DNA from: Kosakonia sp. BYX6
GTDB taxonomy: Bacteria > Pseudomonadota > Gammaproteobacteria > Enterobacterales > Enterobacteriaceae
Assembly (NCBI RefSeq): GCF_038449125.1
Contig: NZ_CP151800.1
Coordinates: 220,406-284,405 of the forward strand
Reading direction: 5' to 3'
DNA length: 64,000 nt
A program made the position numbers and the translations under genes. Positions 18,258-27,930 of the stretch are shown in pieces. Every line of letters starts with the position of its first letter. Within the stretch, counting starts at the first letter, position 1. The notes under the pieces are model-generated. The model was not told the DNA's origin and made no database searches. It worked only from the letters and a program-made list of their open reading frames with translations.

Positions 18258-19274
18258 TTAACGGGCAGTAGAACCCCGCACGATCAGTTCGCCGGAAAAA
18301 ACCTGCTCGCGCACCGTGTCGCTGTGGCCTTCAATGCGCCGCACCACTTGCTCGACGGCGGCAAAACCAATCTGCCAGGTCGGTTGTTTGAGGGTGGTGA
18401 TGCCCACGCCCGCAAGCTCCGCCCACTCCAGTTCGTCGAAACCCAGCAAACCGATATCGCTGCCCCAGTTCAGGCCGATGCGTTTTAACGACCGCGCGAC
18501 TTGCAGCGTCAGCGCGCCGTTGGCGGAAATCACCGCTTTGCGCATTCCCCGGTGGCGGGCGTGAAACTGGCGCAAAATGTTGTCCAACTGCGCCGCTTCG
18601 TGCAGCACCGCTTCGGCGTTTTCCGCCACCACGCCGGGGTGGCGGGCAAGGGTGGCGCGAAATGCGTGCAGACGTTCGCGGCGCGTGTTGACGGTACCCA
18701 GCGGTTCGCTAAGAAACAGTAACGCTTCGAAGCCTTGTTCAATCAGGTGTTCGGTGGCGGTGGTCGCGGCCTGGGTGTTATCCAACCCGACTACATCGCA
18801 GTCGAAATCGGGGATTTTGCGGTCAATCAACACCATTGGCAGCGAAGATTGTTGCAGGCGGTTCAGCCCCTCTTCGCGCATGCCGACGGCATTCACCACA
18901 ATGCCTTCCACCTGGTAGCTGCGCAGCAGGTCGAGGTAATGCAGCTCCTGATCGACTTCGTTGTTGGTGTTACACACCAGCGGGGTGAACCCTTTTTCGC
19001 GGCAGGCGGCTTCAATACCGCTCAACACATGCACGGAATAGGGGTTGGTGATGTCGGCGATAATCAGCCCGATAAGCCGTGTGCGACCGCGCTTCAAGCC
19101 ACGCGCCATCAGGCTTGGGCGGTAATCCAGTTCCGCAATGGCTTGTTCAATGCGCGCCAAAAGCGACTCGGAAAGCAGGTTTTTTTCGCCATTGAGATAG
19201 CGTGAAATACTGGTTTTACCTGTTTTCGCTGCTTTCGCGACATCGCTGATGGTTGGGCGCGCCGTTTTCGCCAT
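18258..19274 (-). CDS. ptxS: LacI-family repressor, PtxS-like
   Basis: 338-residue LacI-type regulator. The N-terminal helix-turn-helix and hinge read TISDVAKAAKTGKTSISRYLNGE and LMARGLKRGRTRLIGLIIADITNPY; a periplasmic-binding-like sugar domain follows. The start is taken at the ATG giving MAKTARPT, since an upstream extension of 20 residues would precede the HTH in an atypical way. The length agrees with Pseudomonas PtxS (about 340). Together with the adjacent palindrome and kgu genes, it is predicted to repress the operon until 2-ketogluconate binds. Confidence 0.88.
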   Translation of the reverse strand: MAKTARPTISDVAKAAKTGKTSISRYLNGEKNLLSESLLARIEQAIAELDYRPSLMARGLKRGRTRLIGLIIADITNPYSVHVLSGIEAACREKGFTPLVCNTNNEVDQELHYLDLLRSYQVEGIVVNAVGMREEGLNRLQQSSLPMVLIDRKIPDFDCDVVGLDNTQAATTATEHLIEQGFEALLFLSEPLGTVNTRRERLHAFRATLARHPGVVAENAEAVLHEAAQLDNILRQFHARHRGMRKAVISANGALTLQVARSLKRIGLNWGSDIGLLGFDELEWAELAGVGITTLKQPTWQIGFAAVEQVVRRIEGHSDTVREQVFSGELIVRGSTAR

Positions 19275-19466
19275 TGTTGCTTCCCTCGCCGTGACATGTT
19301 GCCCACACCTTAGCGCGAAATGGCGGGCAATCAAGCGTTAAGCGCCGCTTATCTCCCGCTGTGTGCGCGTAATGACGTTTAATTCTTTGCCAAAGCGCCG
19401 CCGCCGTGGATGATAGAGCGCAAACAAAACATCCGATAACACCTGCAAGCTACTCAGGAGCGCGCT

Positions 19467-21797
19467 TTGGCAAACTCTGCTATCAAAACAATCCTTACGG
19501 CCGCCCACTGGGGGCCAATGCTGGTCGATACCGACGGTGAAAATGTGCTCGCCTCGCGCGGCGCATTGCCAACCCGCCACCCCAATTCACTGCAAAGTGT
19601 GGTGCAGGATCAAGTCCACAGCCCAACGCGCGTGCGCTACCCGATGGTGCGCAAAGGCTTTCTCGCTTCGCCATCTCGCCCGCAGGGTGTGCGCGGGCAG
19701 GACGAATTCGTGCGCGTTAGCTGGGATCAGGCGCTGATGCTGATTCATGAGCAACATAAACGCATTCGCGACAGCTTCGGCCCGGCGTCAATTTTTGCCG
19801 GTTCTTATGGCTGGCGCTCCAACGGTGTGTTGCACAAAGCGGCAACGCTGTTGCAGCGTTATATGAGCCTCGCGGGCGGGTATACCGGCCATCTGGGGGA
19901 TTACTCCACCGGCGCGGCGCAGGCGATCATGCCGCACGTGGTCGGCGGTAGCGAAGTGTATCAGCAGCAAACCAGTTGGCCGTTGATCCTCGAACACAGC
20001 GACGTGGTAGTGCTGTGGAGCGCTAACCCGCTGAACACCTTGAAAATTGCGTGGAACGCCAGTGATGAGCAGGGCATCTCTTATTTCGATGCGCTGCGTA
20101 AAAGCGGTAAACGGGTGATCTGCATTGATCCGATGCGATCGGAAACCGTCGAATTCTTCGGTGACAGCATGGAGTGGCTCGCGCCGCACATGGGCACTGA
20201 TGTGGCCTTGATGCTCGGCATCGCCCATACGCTGGTGGAAAACGGCTGGCAAAATGAGGACTTCCTCGCTCGCTGCACCGTAGGATATGAGATTTTTGCG
20301 GCGTATCTGACCGGCGAAAGCGACGGCGTGGCGAAAACCGCCGAATGGGCGGCGGCGATTTGTGGCATTGATGCAGCGAAAATTCGTGAACTGGCGACAC
20401 TCTTCCACCAAAACACCACGATGTTGATGGCCGGCTGGGGCATGCAGCGCCAGCAGTTTGGCGAACAAAAACACTGGATGCTGGTCACGCTGGCGGCCAT
20501 GTTGGGGCAAATCGGGACGCCGGGCGGCGGTTTTGGCCTTTCGTATCATTTTGCCAACGGTGGCAACCCGACGCGACGCGCGGCGGTGCTGACTTCCATG
20601 CAAGGTTCGGTGAAAGAGGGCATCGACGCGGTGGATAAAATCCCCGTGGCGCGCATTGTCGAAGCGCTGGAAAACCCCGGCGCGCCGTATCAGCACAACG
20701 GTATGGACAGGCACTTCCCGGATATCCGTTTTGTCTGGTGGGCGGGCGGTGCCAACTTTACTCACCATCAAGATACCAACCGCCTGATTCGCGCTTGGCA
20801 AAAGCCGGAACTGGTGGTGATTTCCGAATGCTTCTGGACGGCGGCGGCGAAACACGCCGATATCGTGCTGCCTGCCACCACGTCGTTTGAGCGTAACGAT
20901 CTAACGATGACCGGCGATTACAGTAACCAACATTTGGTGCCGATGAAGCGCGTGGTCGCGCCGCAATATGAAGCGCGCGATGACTGGGAGGTGTTTGCCG
21001 AACTGAGCGAGCGCTGGGAAGCGGGCGGTCGCGAGCGTTTCACCGAAGGCAAAAGCGACCTGCAATGGCTCGAAACGTTTTATGCCATTGCCGGGGAACG
21101 TGGGGCCAGCCAGCAGGTGACGCTGCCGCCGTTCGACGAATTTTGGCAGGCGAACCAGCTGATTGAGATGCCCGAAAGCGAGCAAAATGCGCGCTTCGTG
21201 CGTTTTGCCGATTTCCGCCGCGATCCCCAGTCCAATCCGTTGAAAACGCCGAGTGGGAAAATCGAAATCTTTTCGGAGCGTATCAACAGCTTTGGCTATG
21301 CCGATTGCCCGCCGCACCCGAAATGGCTGGAGCCGGACGAATGGCACGGCAACGCCGAACCGCAGCAGCTTCAGGTGCTTTCTGCGCACCCGGCGCACCG
21401 CCTGCACAGCCAGCTTAACTTTACCCGCCTGCGCGAAGAGTACGCCGTTGCCGGGCGCGAGCCGATCACCTTGCATCCAGAGGATGCGAAGGCGCGCGGT
21501 ATCACGGCGGGCGATGTGGTGCGCGTGTGGAATAAACGCGGGCAGGTGCTGGCGGGCGCGGTCGTGACCGACGGCATTAAGCCTGGCGTGATTTGCATCC
21601 ATGAAGGCGCATGGCCGGATCTGGAACCCGCGGCGGATGGCATCTGCAAAAACGGCGCCGTTAACGTGCTGACCAAAGATCTGCCCAGCTCGCGTTTGGG
21701 TAACGGCTGCGCCGGGAACACCGCGCTGGCGTGGGTGGAGAAATATACCGGCCCGTCGCTTACGCTGACGGCGTTCGATCCGCCTGCCAGTTCATGA
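19467..21797 (+). CDS. bisC: Biotin sulfoxide reductase (molybdoenzyme)
   Basis: 776-residue DMSO-reductase-family enzyme that reduces biotin sulfoxide (and methionine sulfoxide in E. coli) using a bis-MGD molybdenum cofactor. The Mo-ligand serine region [13 protein letters not shown] and cofactor-binding [21 protein letters not shown] match E. coli BisC, as does the C-terminus [25 protein letters not shown]. There is no Tat signal, consistent with a cytoplasmic enzyme. The start is a TTG with AGGAG spaced 8 bases upstream; it gives the same MANS beginning as E. coli. The last 38 bp overlap the convergent yiaC. Confidence 0.94.
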   Translation: MANSAIKTILTAAHWGPMLVDTDGENVLASRGALPTRHPNSLQSVVQDQVHSPTRVRYPMVRKGFLASPSRPQGVRGQDEFVRVSWDQALMLIHEQHKRIRDSFGPASIFAGSYGWRSNGVLHKAATLLQRYMSLAGGYTGHLGDYSTGAAQAIMPHVVGGSEVYQQQTSWPLILEHSDVVVLWSANPLNTLKIAWNASDEQGISYFDALRKSGKRVICIDPMRSETVEFFGDSMEWLAPHMGTDVALMLGIAHTLVENGWQNEDFLARCTVGYEIFAAYLTGESDGVAKTAEWAAAICGIDAAKIRELATLFHQNTTMLMAGWGMQRQQFGEQKHWMLVTLAAMLGQIGTPGGGFGLSYHFANGGNPTRRAAVLTSMQGSVKEGIDAVDKIPVARIVEALENPGAPYQHNGMDRHFPDIRFVWWAGGANFTHHQDTNRLIRAWQKPELVVISECFWTAAAKHADIVLPATTSFERNDLTMTGDYSNQHLVPMKRVVAPQYEARDDWEVFAELSERWEAGGRERFTEGKSDLQWLETFYAIAGERGASQQVTLPPFDEFWQANQLIEMPESEQNARFVRFADFRRDPQSNPLKTPSGKIEIFSERINSFGYADCPPHPKWLEPDEWHGNAEPQQLQVLSAHPAHRLHSQLNFTRLREEYAVAGREPITLHPEDAKARGITAGDVVRVWNKRGQVLAGAVVTDGIKPGVICIHEGAWPDLEPAADGICKNGAVNVLTKDLPSSRLGNGCAGNTALAWVEKYTGPSLTLTAFDPPASS

Positions 21798-22206
21798 TCC
21801 ACGTCGGGTGTTGGGTTTCCTCTTGCCATGCGCTTTCTTCAATACGAAAGCCCTGCGCATGGTAGAAATTCACCGCCCGCTCGTTCTTCTGGTACACCTC
21901 AAGGCTGAGCCAGGAAAAGCGCTGTTTAACGTGGTTTATCAGCGCTTTGCCAATTCCACGACCAATCGCTGAGGGACGCACAAATAGCGCGCCGATAAAT
22001 TGCGCGTCCATCACGCTGATAAACCCTTCCAGCACACCGTTTTCTTCCCAAACCCAGGTTTTCGCCACCGGCAGATAGGCGTCGCGCACCAGCGCTTCGC
22101 TCTCTTGCCAGTAGCGATCATTGATAAAGGGATGCGCGAAGCAGGTGCTTTCCATCCACAAGCTGAGCAGCGGAGTCAGGTCCGGGCTACGCCACGCGCG
22201 GATCAT
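21760..22206 (-). CDS. yiaC: GNAT N-acetyltransferase YiaC
   Basis: 148-residue GNAT-family acetyltransferase, like E. coli YiaC (146 residues), reported as a protein lysine acetyltransferase. The acetyl-CoA-binding motif is [22 protein letters not shown] (Q/RxxGxG/A form); the C-terminal strand with the catalytic-type Tyr is [13 protein letters not shown]. The gene overlaps tag upstream by 20 bp and the 3' end of bisC by 38 bp. The neighbourhood is the same as in E. coli. Confidence 0.92.
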   Translation of the reverse strand: MIRAWRSPDLTPLLSLWMESTCFAHPFINDRYWQESEALVRDAYLPVAKTWVWEENGVLEGFISVMDAQFIGALFVRPSAIGRGIGKALINHVKQRFSWLSLEVYQKNERAVNFYHAQGFRIEESAWQEETQHPTWIMNWQADRTPSA

Positions 22207-22765
22207 GCTGCCCTCCGGGGTGGCAGAAACAGCCCGTCACATGGTCGTTGACCAGCCCACAGGCTTGCATAAAGGAGTAACAAATGGTGGTGCCGACGAA
22301 TTTAAAGCCGCGTTTTTTCAGCGCCTTGGAGAGCGCGTCCGAGGCGGGTGTCGAAGTGGGAATTTCGCCGAGCGTGGCGGCTTGAGTGATTTGCGGGTGG
22401 TTATCAACGAACCCCCAGACAAATTCTGAAAAGGGCTCACCATTTTCCGCCATCGCCAGGTAAGCGCGGGCGTTACCGATGATGGCTTCTATCTTGCCGC
22501 GATGGCGAATAATTCCGGCGTTTTGCAGCAGGACTTCCACCTCTTCCGGGGTCATTGCGGCGACGCGTTCCGGCTCAAACTGGTGAAAGGCCTGGCGGTA
22601 ATTTTCGCGCTTTTTCAATACGGTAATCCATGAAAGCCCGGCTTGTTGCCCTTCGAGGCAGATCATTTCAAACAGCTTTTTACCGTCTGTTTGCGCCACG
22701 CCCCACTCTTCATCATGGTAAGCGAGATAAAGGGGATCCTGAGTTACCCAACCACAACGCTGCAT
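22187..22765 (-). CDS. tag: 3-methyladenine DNA glycosylase I
   Basis: 192-residue base-excision repair enzyme that removes 3-methyladenine from alkylated DNA. The helix-hairpin-helix glycosylase core reads EWGV, EMICLEGQQAGLSWITVLKKRENY, and KALKKRGFKFVGTTICYSFMQACGLVNDH. The zinc-snap ligands Cys4, His17, and a His/Cys pair near the C-terminus (NDHVTGCFCHPG) are kept. The C-terminus is a few residues longer than in E. coli (187). It overlaps yiaC, so the two are co-transcribed. Confidence 0.96.
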   Translation of the reverse strand: MQRCGWVTQDPLYLAYHDEEWGVAQTDGKKLFEMICLEGQQAGLSWITVLKKRENYRQAFHQFEPERVAAMTPEEVEVLLQNAGIIRHRGKIEAIIGNARAYLAMAENGEPFSEFVWGFVDNHPQITQAATLGEIPTSTPASDALSKALKKRGFKFVGTTICYSFMQACGLVNDHVTGCFCHPGGQHDPRVA

Positions 22766-22915
22766 ATCCTTACTCCGTCTGTGAAGGAAAAATAAACGTC
22801 AACCTGCCTTGACGTGTACATCAGAAAGACAATATTTATTAAAGGGCTTTTTCTGCCCGCACCAACAACGATAACTAATACGCCGAGTTCGGCTCTTTTC
22901 TGGAGTCGTAAATTG

Positions 22916-23605
22916 ATGAAAACAACCCACAGTGGCCTTTCGCTGTCGCTGCTGCCTGCTTGTCTGCTTTTTTGCCAGACAGCGGCGGCCTGGCAGCAAG
23001 AATATAGCGGTACCGATCTACAGAGTGAGACAACTGAACGCTACACCTGGGATAGCGAACAGCAGCCCCGCTATAACGATATTCTCGAAGAACGTATTCG
23101 CTCCGCACAGAATTTGCCTGGCCTGGCACTAAGTAAGCCCGATGAGACACCGCTGGATGCCGTCAGCACCATGAGTCTCGGTTGGAATATTCCGCTTATC
23201 AGTAATGTCACCACCGGCCCGGTCGCGGTGTGGCATTACGATGGCTCAACGACCTCAATGTATAACGAATTTGGCGATAGCGCGACCACCGTGCAGTATA
23301 GCGATCCGCTGTGGCACGCCAGCGTCAGTTCGCTGGGATGGCGCGTTGATAGCCGCTTCGGCGACCTTCGCCCGTGGGCGCAAATCAGCTTTAACCAGCA
23401 ATTTGGCGAAAATGTCTGGAAGAGCCAGTCCGGGCAATATCGTCTGACGCCAGCCAACCAGTACGGTAATTGGATGGACGTGACGCTGGGCGCCGATATG
23501 CTGCTCAACGCGCACCTGGCCGCGTATGCCACAATGTCGCAGTCGGAAAACACCACCTTCGGACAAAATTATCTTTACAGCATGGGCGTCAGCGCGCGCT
23601 TCTAA
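22916..23605 (+). CDS. yhjY: YhjY-like outer-membrane autotransporter-barrel protein
   Basis: 229-residue exported protein. A signal peptide MKTTHSGLSLSLLPACLLFCQTAAA precedes a mature domain with alternating aromatic beta-strands ending in the outer-membrane C-terminal Phe (NYLYSMGVSARF). This fits the autotransporter-type beta-barrel of E. coli YhjY (about 235 residues), which also lies beside tag. The start at 22916 follows CTGGAG; a longer reading from 22814 would put 34 residues before a complete signal peptide and is rejected. Function is unknown, although lipase-like passenger function has been suggested for relatives. Confidence 0.85.
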   Translation: MKTTHSGLSLSLLPACLLFCQTAAAWQQEYSGTDLQSETTERYTWDSEQQPRYNDILEERIRSAQNLPGLALSKPDETPLDAVSTMSLGWNIPLISNVTTGPVAVWHYDGSTTSMYNEFGDSATTVQYSDPLWHASVSSLGWRVDSRFGDLRPWAQISFNQQFGENVWKSQSGQYRLTPANQYGNWMDVTLGADMLLNAHLAAYATMSQSENTTFGQNYLYSMGVSARF

Positions 23606-23734
23606 CCGCTATTTAAAACAAACTTTTTACACTTAAGAAACAATAGCGACGCGTTTTGTATCGATAGTATGTACTAACTCACATTTGTTATTCGTGGCAG
23701 TGATACTCCGCGCTGTCATTCATTCCCGCTCAGA

Positions 23735-23791
23735 TGCATTTCATTCCGTCTCCGCTGCATTTCATGCCTTTTTTAACCTGGCATGAAATGC
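23735..23791 (+). promoter_or_regulatory. Tandem YpdB-type binding boxes upstream of yhjX
   Basis: Two direct copies of TGCATTTCAT at 23735-23744 and 23756-23765 are separated by exactly 11 bp. The known YpdB response-regulator site in the E. coli yhjX promoter is two GGCATTTCAT repeats spaced by 11 bp, so these are very likely functional. A third copy in reverse orientation (GGCATGAAATGC, 23780-23791) pairs perfectly over 12 bp with 23757-23768. Confidence 0.82.
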
Positions 23792-23848
23792 GCTTCGTTA
23801 TGGTTGTTGGCAGTGAATTCCCTTAATTCTTCTTGCAGGACAACTGCC

Positions 23849-25051
23849 ATGACTACTTCCAATGCTAATCGCACTCGCTGGCTGACCCTGGCCGGCACCA
23901 TTATTACGCAGTTCGCGTTAGGCTCCGTGTACACCTGGAGTCTGTTTAATAGCTCGCTGGCGGAAAAACTGGGCGAGCCGGTAAGCCAGGTGGCGTTCTC
24001 TTTTGGCCTGCTGAGTCTTAGTCTGGCGCTCTCTTCGTCCATCGCCGGGAAATTACAGGAGCGTTTTGGCGTAAAACGCGTCACCATCGCCTCTGGCCTT
24101 CTGCTCGGCCTGGGCTTCTTCCTCACCGCACACTCCAATAACCTGCTGATGCTGTGGCTGAGCGCGGGCGTGCTGGTCGGCCTGGCCGATGGCGCAGGTT
24201 ACCTGTTAACGCTCTCCAACTGTGTGAAATGGTTCCCGGAACGCAAAGGGCTGATCTCCGCCTTTTCCATTGGTTCTTACGGCCTTGGCAGCCTTGGTTT
24301 TAAATTTATCGACAGCCATTTGCTGGCGACGGTCGGGCTGGAAAACACCTTTATGATCTGGGGCGCGATCACCCTGGTGATGATCGTCTTTGGCGCGACG
24401 CTGATGACCGATGCGCCGTTGCAAAAAGTGGCGACCGTTAATGGCGTGGTGGAAAACGACTTCACGCTGGCGCAGTCCATGCGTAAACCGCAGTACTGGA
24501 TGCTGGCGGTGATGTTCCTGACCGCCTGCATGAGTGGTCTGTATGTGATTGGTGTGGCGAAAGATATTGCGCAGGGCATGGTGCATCTGGATGTCGCGAC
24601 CGCCGCGAATGCGGTCACTGTGATTGCTATCGCCAACCTGAGCGGGCGCCTGGTGCTGGGCATTCTCTCTGACAAAATCGCCCGTATCCGCGTGATCACT
24701 ATCGGCCAGGTGATTTCGCTGGTTGGCATGGCGGCACTGTTGTTCGCACCGCTGAACGCTGTAAGCTTCTTCGCCGCTATCGCCTGTGTGGCCTTTAACT
24801 TCGGCGGCTCTATCACCGTGTTCCCGTCGCTGGTCAGTGAGTTCTTCGGCCTTAACAACCTGGCGAAAAACTACGGTGTGATTTATCTGGGCTTCGGTAT
24901 CGGCAGCATCTGCGGTTCAATCATCGCCTCGCTGTTCGGCGGCTTCTATATCACCTTCTGCGTGATCTTCGCGCTGCTTGTCCTCTCGCTGGCGCTCTCC
25001 ACCACCATTCGCCAGCCGCAACGCCGCTTCTATACAGAAGCGCATGCCTGA
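23849..25051 (+). CDS. yhjX: MFS transporter YhjX (pyruvate-responsive)
   Basis: 400-residue inner-membrane transporter of the oxalate/formate antiporter-like MFS branch, nearly the length of E. coli YhjX (402). It starts RTRWLTLAGTIITQFALGSVYTWSLFN and contains about 12 spans. In E. coli it is the main target of the pyruvate-sensing YpdA/YpdB two-component system. The promoter boxes found here support the same control. The start is the ATG at 23849, preceded by GCAGGA and matching E. coli; the upstream ATG at 23783 lies inside the regulatory inverted repeat. Confidence 0.93.
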   Translation: MTTSNANRTRWLTLAGTIITQFALGSVYTWSLFNSSLAEKLGEPVSQVAFSFGLLSLSLALSSSIAGKLQERFGVKRVTIASGLLLGLGFFLTAHSNNLLMLWLSAGVLVGLADGAGYLLTLSNCVKWFPERKGLISAFSIGSYGLGSLGFKFIDSHLLATVGLENTFMIWGAITLVMIVFGATLMTDAPLQKVATVNGVVENDFTLAQSMRKPQYWMLAVMFLTACMSGLYVIGVAKDIAQGMVHLDVATAANAVTVIAIANLSGRLVLGILSDKIARIRVITIGQVISLVGMAALLFAPLNAVSFFAAIACVAFNFGGSITVFPSLVSEFFGLNNLAKNYGVIYLGFGIGSICGSIIASLFGGFYITFCVIFALLVLSLALSTTIRQPQRRFYTEAHA

Positions 25052-25090
25052 CAGAAAACAGTCGCTATCACTACGCCAATCTCTGATTTC

Positions 25091-25113
25091 AAGCCCCGCT
25101 TTGCGGGGTTTTT
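25091..25113 (+). terminator. yhjX intrinsic terminator
   Basis: Stem AAGCCCCGC-TT-GCGGGGTT followed by TTTCATTTCTTT, about 40 bp after the yhjX stop. Confidence 0.88.
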
Positions 25114-25209
25114 CATTTCTTTCTCCAGGGAAAAATCTGTCTCTACCGCAAACTCCTGCCAAAGCGACTATCCTTATTTGTCAGTTTCTTCCAACAGAAG
25201 GAGTCATAT

Positions 25210-25641
25210 ATGTCCTTAGAAAAAGTGGTTTATCGTGCAAAAGCGAAGGCAACTGGGGGTCGCGATGGCCGTGCAACCTCCTCTGATGGCGTGCTGGACG
25301 TAAAACTGGGTGTGCCGAAAGAGATGGGCGGCGCAGGCGGTGAAGTCACCAACCCGGAACAACTTTTCGCTGCGGGCTACTCCGCGTGTTTCCTCGGCGC
25401 GCTGAAACATGTCGCGTCAACGGAGAAAAAGAAAGTGCCGCAGGAGGCCTATATTGAAGGGCAGGTGGGCATTGGTCCGTTACCGACCGGTTTTGGTATT
25501 GAAGCCCAACTGGATATTCACTTGCCGGGTATGGATCATCAGGAAGCCGAAGAACTGGTACAAAAAGCGCATATCGTTTGCCCGTACTCCAATGCGACGC
25601 GCGGCAATATTGACGTAAAACTGAATGTCATCACCTCCTGA
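25210..25641 (+). CDS. ohr: Organic hydroperoxide resistance protein (Ohr)
   Basis: 143-residue thiol peroxidase of the Ohr/OsmC family that detoxifies organic and fatty-acid hydroperoxides. Both redox cysteines are present: one in [15 protein letters not shown] and one in [21 protein letters not shown]. The catalytic Arg lies in [12 protein letters not shown]. The Ohr subfamily (rather than OsmC) is indicated by the start [20 protein letters not shown] and the end motif. It has a strong ribosome-binding site (AGAAGGAG). No OhrR regulator is adjacent. E. coli K-12 has no gene here, so it is an accessory insertion between yhjX and eptB. Confidence 0.94.
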   Translation: MSLEKVVYRAKAKATGGRDGRATSSDGVLDVKLGVPKEMGGAGGEVTNPEQLFAAGYSACFLGALKHVASTEKKKVPQEAYIEGQVGIGPLPTGFGIEAQLDIHLPGMDHQEAEELVQKAHIVCPYSNATRGNIDVKLNVITS

Positions 25642-25670
25642 TAGCTGATTTCGGTTACCGTTTTCTGACA

Positions 25671-25702
25671 TCGGCCCTCTTTTTTTGTAAAAAGAGGGCC
25701 GA
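25671..25702 (+). terminator. ohr intrinsic terminator
   Basis: Long near-perfect dyad with arms TCGGCCCTCTTTTT and AAAAAGAGGGCCGA. The U-rich part lies inside the stem, as in many bidirectional terminators. Confidence 0.85.
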
Positions 25703-25854
25703 TTAGCACTTCTGACTGACACTTTTCTTCGCCGCTATGGTCTACTTAGCGCGCTTCAGAAGTTTCCCGTATTAACTTCCTTCGCAACCTTTTAGCCTGA
25801 ACCGCTAGCCATTAGCGTTATCAGGAGCTTTTTCCTCTTTTTAGAGTTGCTTGC

Positions 25855-27537
25855 ATGAACTATATAAAAGCGATAACACAACAGAAATTAAGTTTCCTGT
25901 TGGCGTTGTACATCGGCCTGTTTATGAATAGCGCAGTTTTTTACCGTCGGTTTGATGGTTATGCGCATGCGTTCACCGTCCTGAAAGGGCTTTCTGCGGT
26001 CGTCGAACTTGTGGGTACCGTCCTCGTCACCTTCTTTTTGCTGCGCATTTTGTCGCTGCTGGGTCGACGCGTCTGGCGTATTCTCGCCTCACTGGTCGTG
26101 GTGTTTTCTGCCGCCGCCAGCTATTACATGACATTCCTCAATGTGGTGATTGGCTACGGCATTATTGCCTCGGTGATGACCACAGATATCGACTTATCCA
26201 AAGAAGTGGTGGGCTGGCAGCTTATCGTCTGGATCGTGGCGGTGAGCGTTTTGCCGCTGCTGCTTATCTGGAGTAACCGCTACCGCGACACGTTGCTGAG
26301 CCAGATCAGCACGCCAGGCATTCGTATTCGCAGCCTGGGGTTGGTGTTACTGACCGGATTGTTGGTCTGGGCGCCGATTCGCCTGCTCGATATGCAGCAA
26401 AAGCAAACCGAGCGCGCGACGGGCGTGGATATGCCGAGCTACGGCGGCGTCGTTGCCAACTCTTATTTGCCCTCGAACTGGCTTTCCGCGCTGGGGCTGT
26501 ATGCCTGGGCGCAGGTGGATGAATCTTCCGACAACAAATCACTGATGAACCCGGCGACGAAATTTACCTACGTCGCACCGAAAGATATCGATGATACCTG
26601 GGTGGTCTTTATTATCGGTGAGACCACGCGCTGGGATCACATGGGCATGTTTGGCTACTCGCGTGATACCACGCCGAAGCTGTCGCAGGAGAAAAACCTC
26701 GTCGCGTTCCGCGGTTATTCGTGCGATACCGCCACCAAACTCTCTTTACGTTGCATGTTCGTGCGTGAAGGCGGGGCGGAAGACAACCCGCAGCGTACTC
26801 TGAAAGAGCAGAATATTTTCGCCGTGCTCAAGCAGCTTGGTTTCGCCAGCGATTTGTACGCTATGCAGAGCGAGATGTGGTTCTACAGCAATACCATGGC
26901 GGACAACATTGCTTACCGCGAGCAGATTGGCGCTGAGCCGCGCAACCGTGGCAAGAATGTCGATGACATGCTGCTTATCGATGAGATGCAGCGTTCGCTG
27001 GACGATAACACCAACGGTAAGCATATGATTATTATGCATACCAAGGGTTCACACTTTAACTACACCCAGCGCTATCCGCGCAGCTTCGCCCAGTGGAAGC
27101 CAGAGTGTATTGGCGTGGACAGCAAGTGCAGCAAAGAAGAGATGATTAATTCTTTCGATAACTCAGTGACTTATGTGGACCACTTTATCGATAGCGTGAT
27201 CGATAAGATGCGCGACCGCAAAGCGATCATCTTCTATGCGGCGGATCACGGTGAGTCGATCAACGAGCGCGAGCATTTGCACGGTACGCCGCGCAAAATG
27301 GCACCGCCGGAGCAGTTCCGCGTCCCGATGATGGTGTGGATGTCTGATAAGTATTTGCAGGACCCGCAGAAGGCGCAGATGTTCGCGCAGCTCAAGCAAC
27401 AAGCGGCATTTAAGACACCGCGTCGCCATGTGGAACTGTACGACACCATTATGGGTTGCCTCGGTTATACCTCGCCAAATGGCGGGATTAACGAGAACAA
27501 TAACTGGTGCCATTTGCCGTCGCAGGCAGCGAAGTAA
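25855..27537 (+). CDS. eptB: Kdo2-lipid A phosphoethanolamine 7''-transferase
   Basis: 560-residue inner-membrane enzyme that adds phosphoethanolamine to the outer Kdo of lipopolysaccharide (563 in E. coli). Residues about 1-170 hold the N-terminal spans. The periplasmic sulfatase-like domain has IIGETTRWDHMGMFGYSRDTTP, the catalytic threonine region GYSCDTATKLSLRCMF, and metal ligands FYAADHGESINEREHLHGTP. In E. coli it is controlled by sigma-E, calcium and the sRNA MgrR; none of these can be read with certainty here. The tRNA-Pro gene follows, as in E. coli. Confidence 0.95.
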   Translation: MNYIKAITQQKLSFLLALYIGLFMNSAVFYRRFDGYAHAFTVLKGLSAVVELVGTVLVTFFLLRILSLLGRRVWRILASLVVVFSAAASYYMTFLNVVIGYGIIASVMTTDIDLSKEVVGWQLIVWIVAVSVLPLLLIWSNRYRDTLLSQISTPGIRIRSLGLVLLTGLLVWAPIRLLDMQQKQTERATGVDMPSYGGVVANSYLPSNWLSALGLYAWAQVDESSDNKSLMNPATKFTYVAPKDIDDTWVVFIIGETTRWDHMGMFGYSRDTTPKLSQEKNLVAFRGYSCDTATKLSLRCMFVREGGAEDNPQRTLKEQNIFAVLKQLGFASDLYAMQSEMWFYSNTMADNIAYREQIGAEPRNRGKNVDDMLLIDEMQRSLDDNTNGKHMIIMHTKGSHFNYTQRYPRSFAQWKPECIGVDSKCSKEEMINSFDNSVTYVDHFIDSVIDKMRDRKAIIFYAADHGESINEREHLHGTPRKMAPPEQFRVPMMVWMSDKYLQDPQKAQMFAQLKQQAAFKTPRRHVELYDTIMGCLGYTSPNGGINENNNWCHLPSQAAK

Positions 27538-27628
27538 CTGCCTTGCTGGCTTTATCACCAGTCAGTTAGGTTTTTTACATTAAGGGATTGACGGGGCATG
27601 TCGAGGGCAGTAAGATGCGCCCCGCATT

Positions 27629-27705
<77 letters not shown>

Positions 27706-27710
27706 AATTC

Positions 27711-27741
27711 AAAAAAGCCCAACCGCAAGGTTGGGTTTTTT
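27711..27741 (+). terminator. tRNA-Pro intrinsic terminator
   Basis: A-run, stem GCCCAACC-GCAA-GGTTGGGT, six T, right after the tRNA 3' end. Confidence 0.93.
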
Positions 27742-27782
27742 GCTTTCTGCATCCAAAAAGAGGATGAGAAGCTCCGGGGGGG

Positions 27783-27880
27783 GGAGGTTCGACTCGAGCA
27801 AAGCGAGAGAACGTTGCTTCAGCAACGGCCCGCAGGGCGAGCCACGAAGTGGCGAGTCATCCTCTATCACCGACCAAATT
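27783..27880 (+). repeat. Partial duplicate of tRNA-Pro 3' end, split by a 66-bp hairpin-rich insert
   Basis: The T-arm sequence GGAGGTTCGA of the tRNA (27678-27687) recurs at 27783-27792. The next 22 bp of the tRNA and its trailer (27688-27709) recur exactly at 27859-27880. Between the halves lie 66 bp (27793-27858) made of hairpins: CGTTGC-TTCA-GCAACG, GCCC-GCA-GGGC and GCCAC-GAA-GTGGC. They are enclosed by GACTC/GAGTC arms, giving a cloverleaf-like fold. It is preceded by a run of nine G and followed by its own terminator. It resembles a mosaic tRNA remnant, perhaps from an integration event; function is unknown. Confidence 0.85.
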
Positions 27881-27882
27881 TG

Positions 27883-27908
27883 AAAACCCCGCTTCGGCGG
27901 GGTTTTTT
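27883..27908 (+). terminator. Intrinsic terminator after the tRNA-like remnant
   Basis: AAAACCCCGC-TTC-GGCGGGGTTTTTT. Like the terminator after the real tRNA it is followed by a TTCTGC motif, suggesting that the duplicated block included the terminator region. Confidence 0.9.
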
Positions 27909-27930
27909 GCCTTCTGCGCCGGAAACATTT

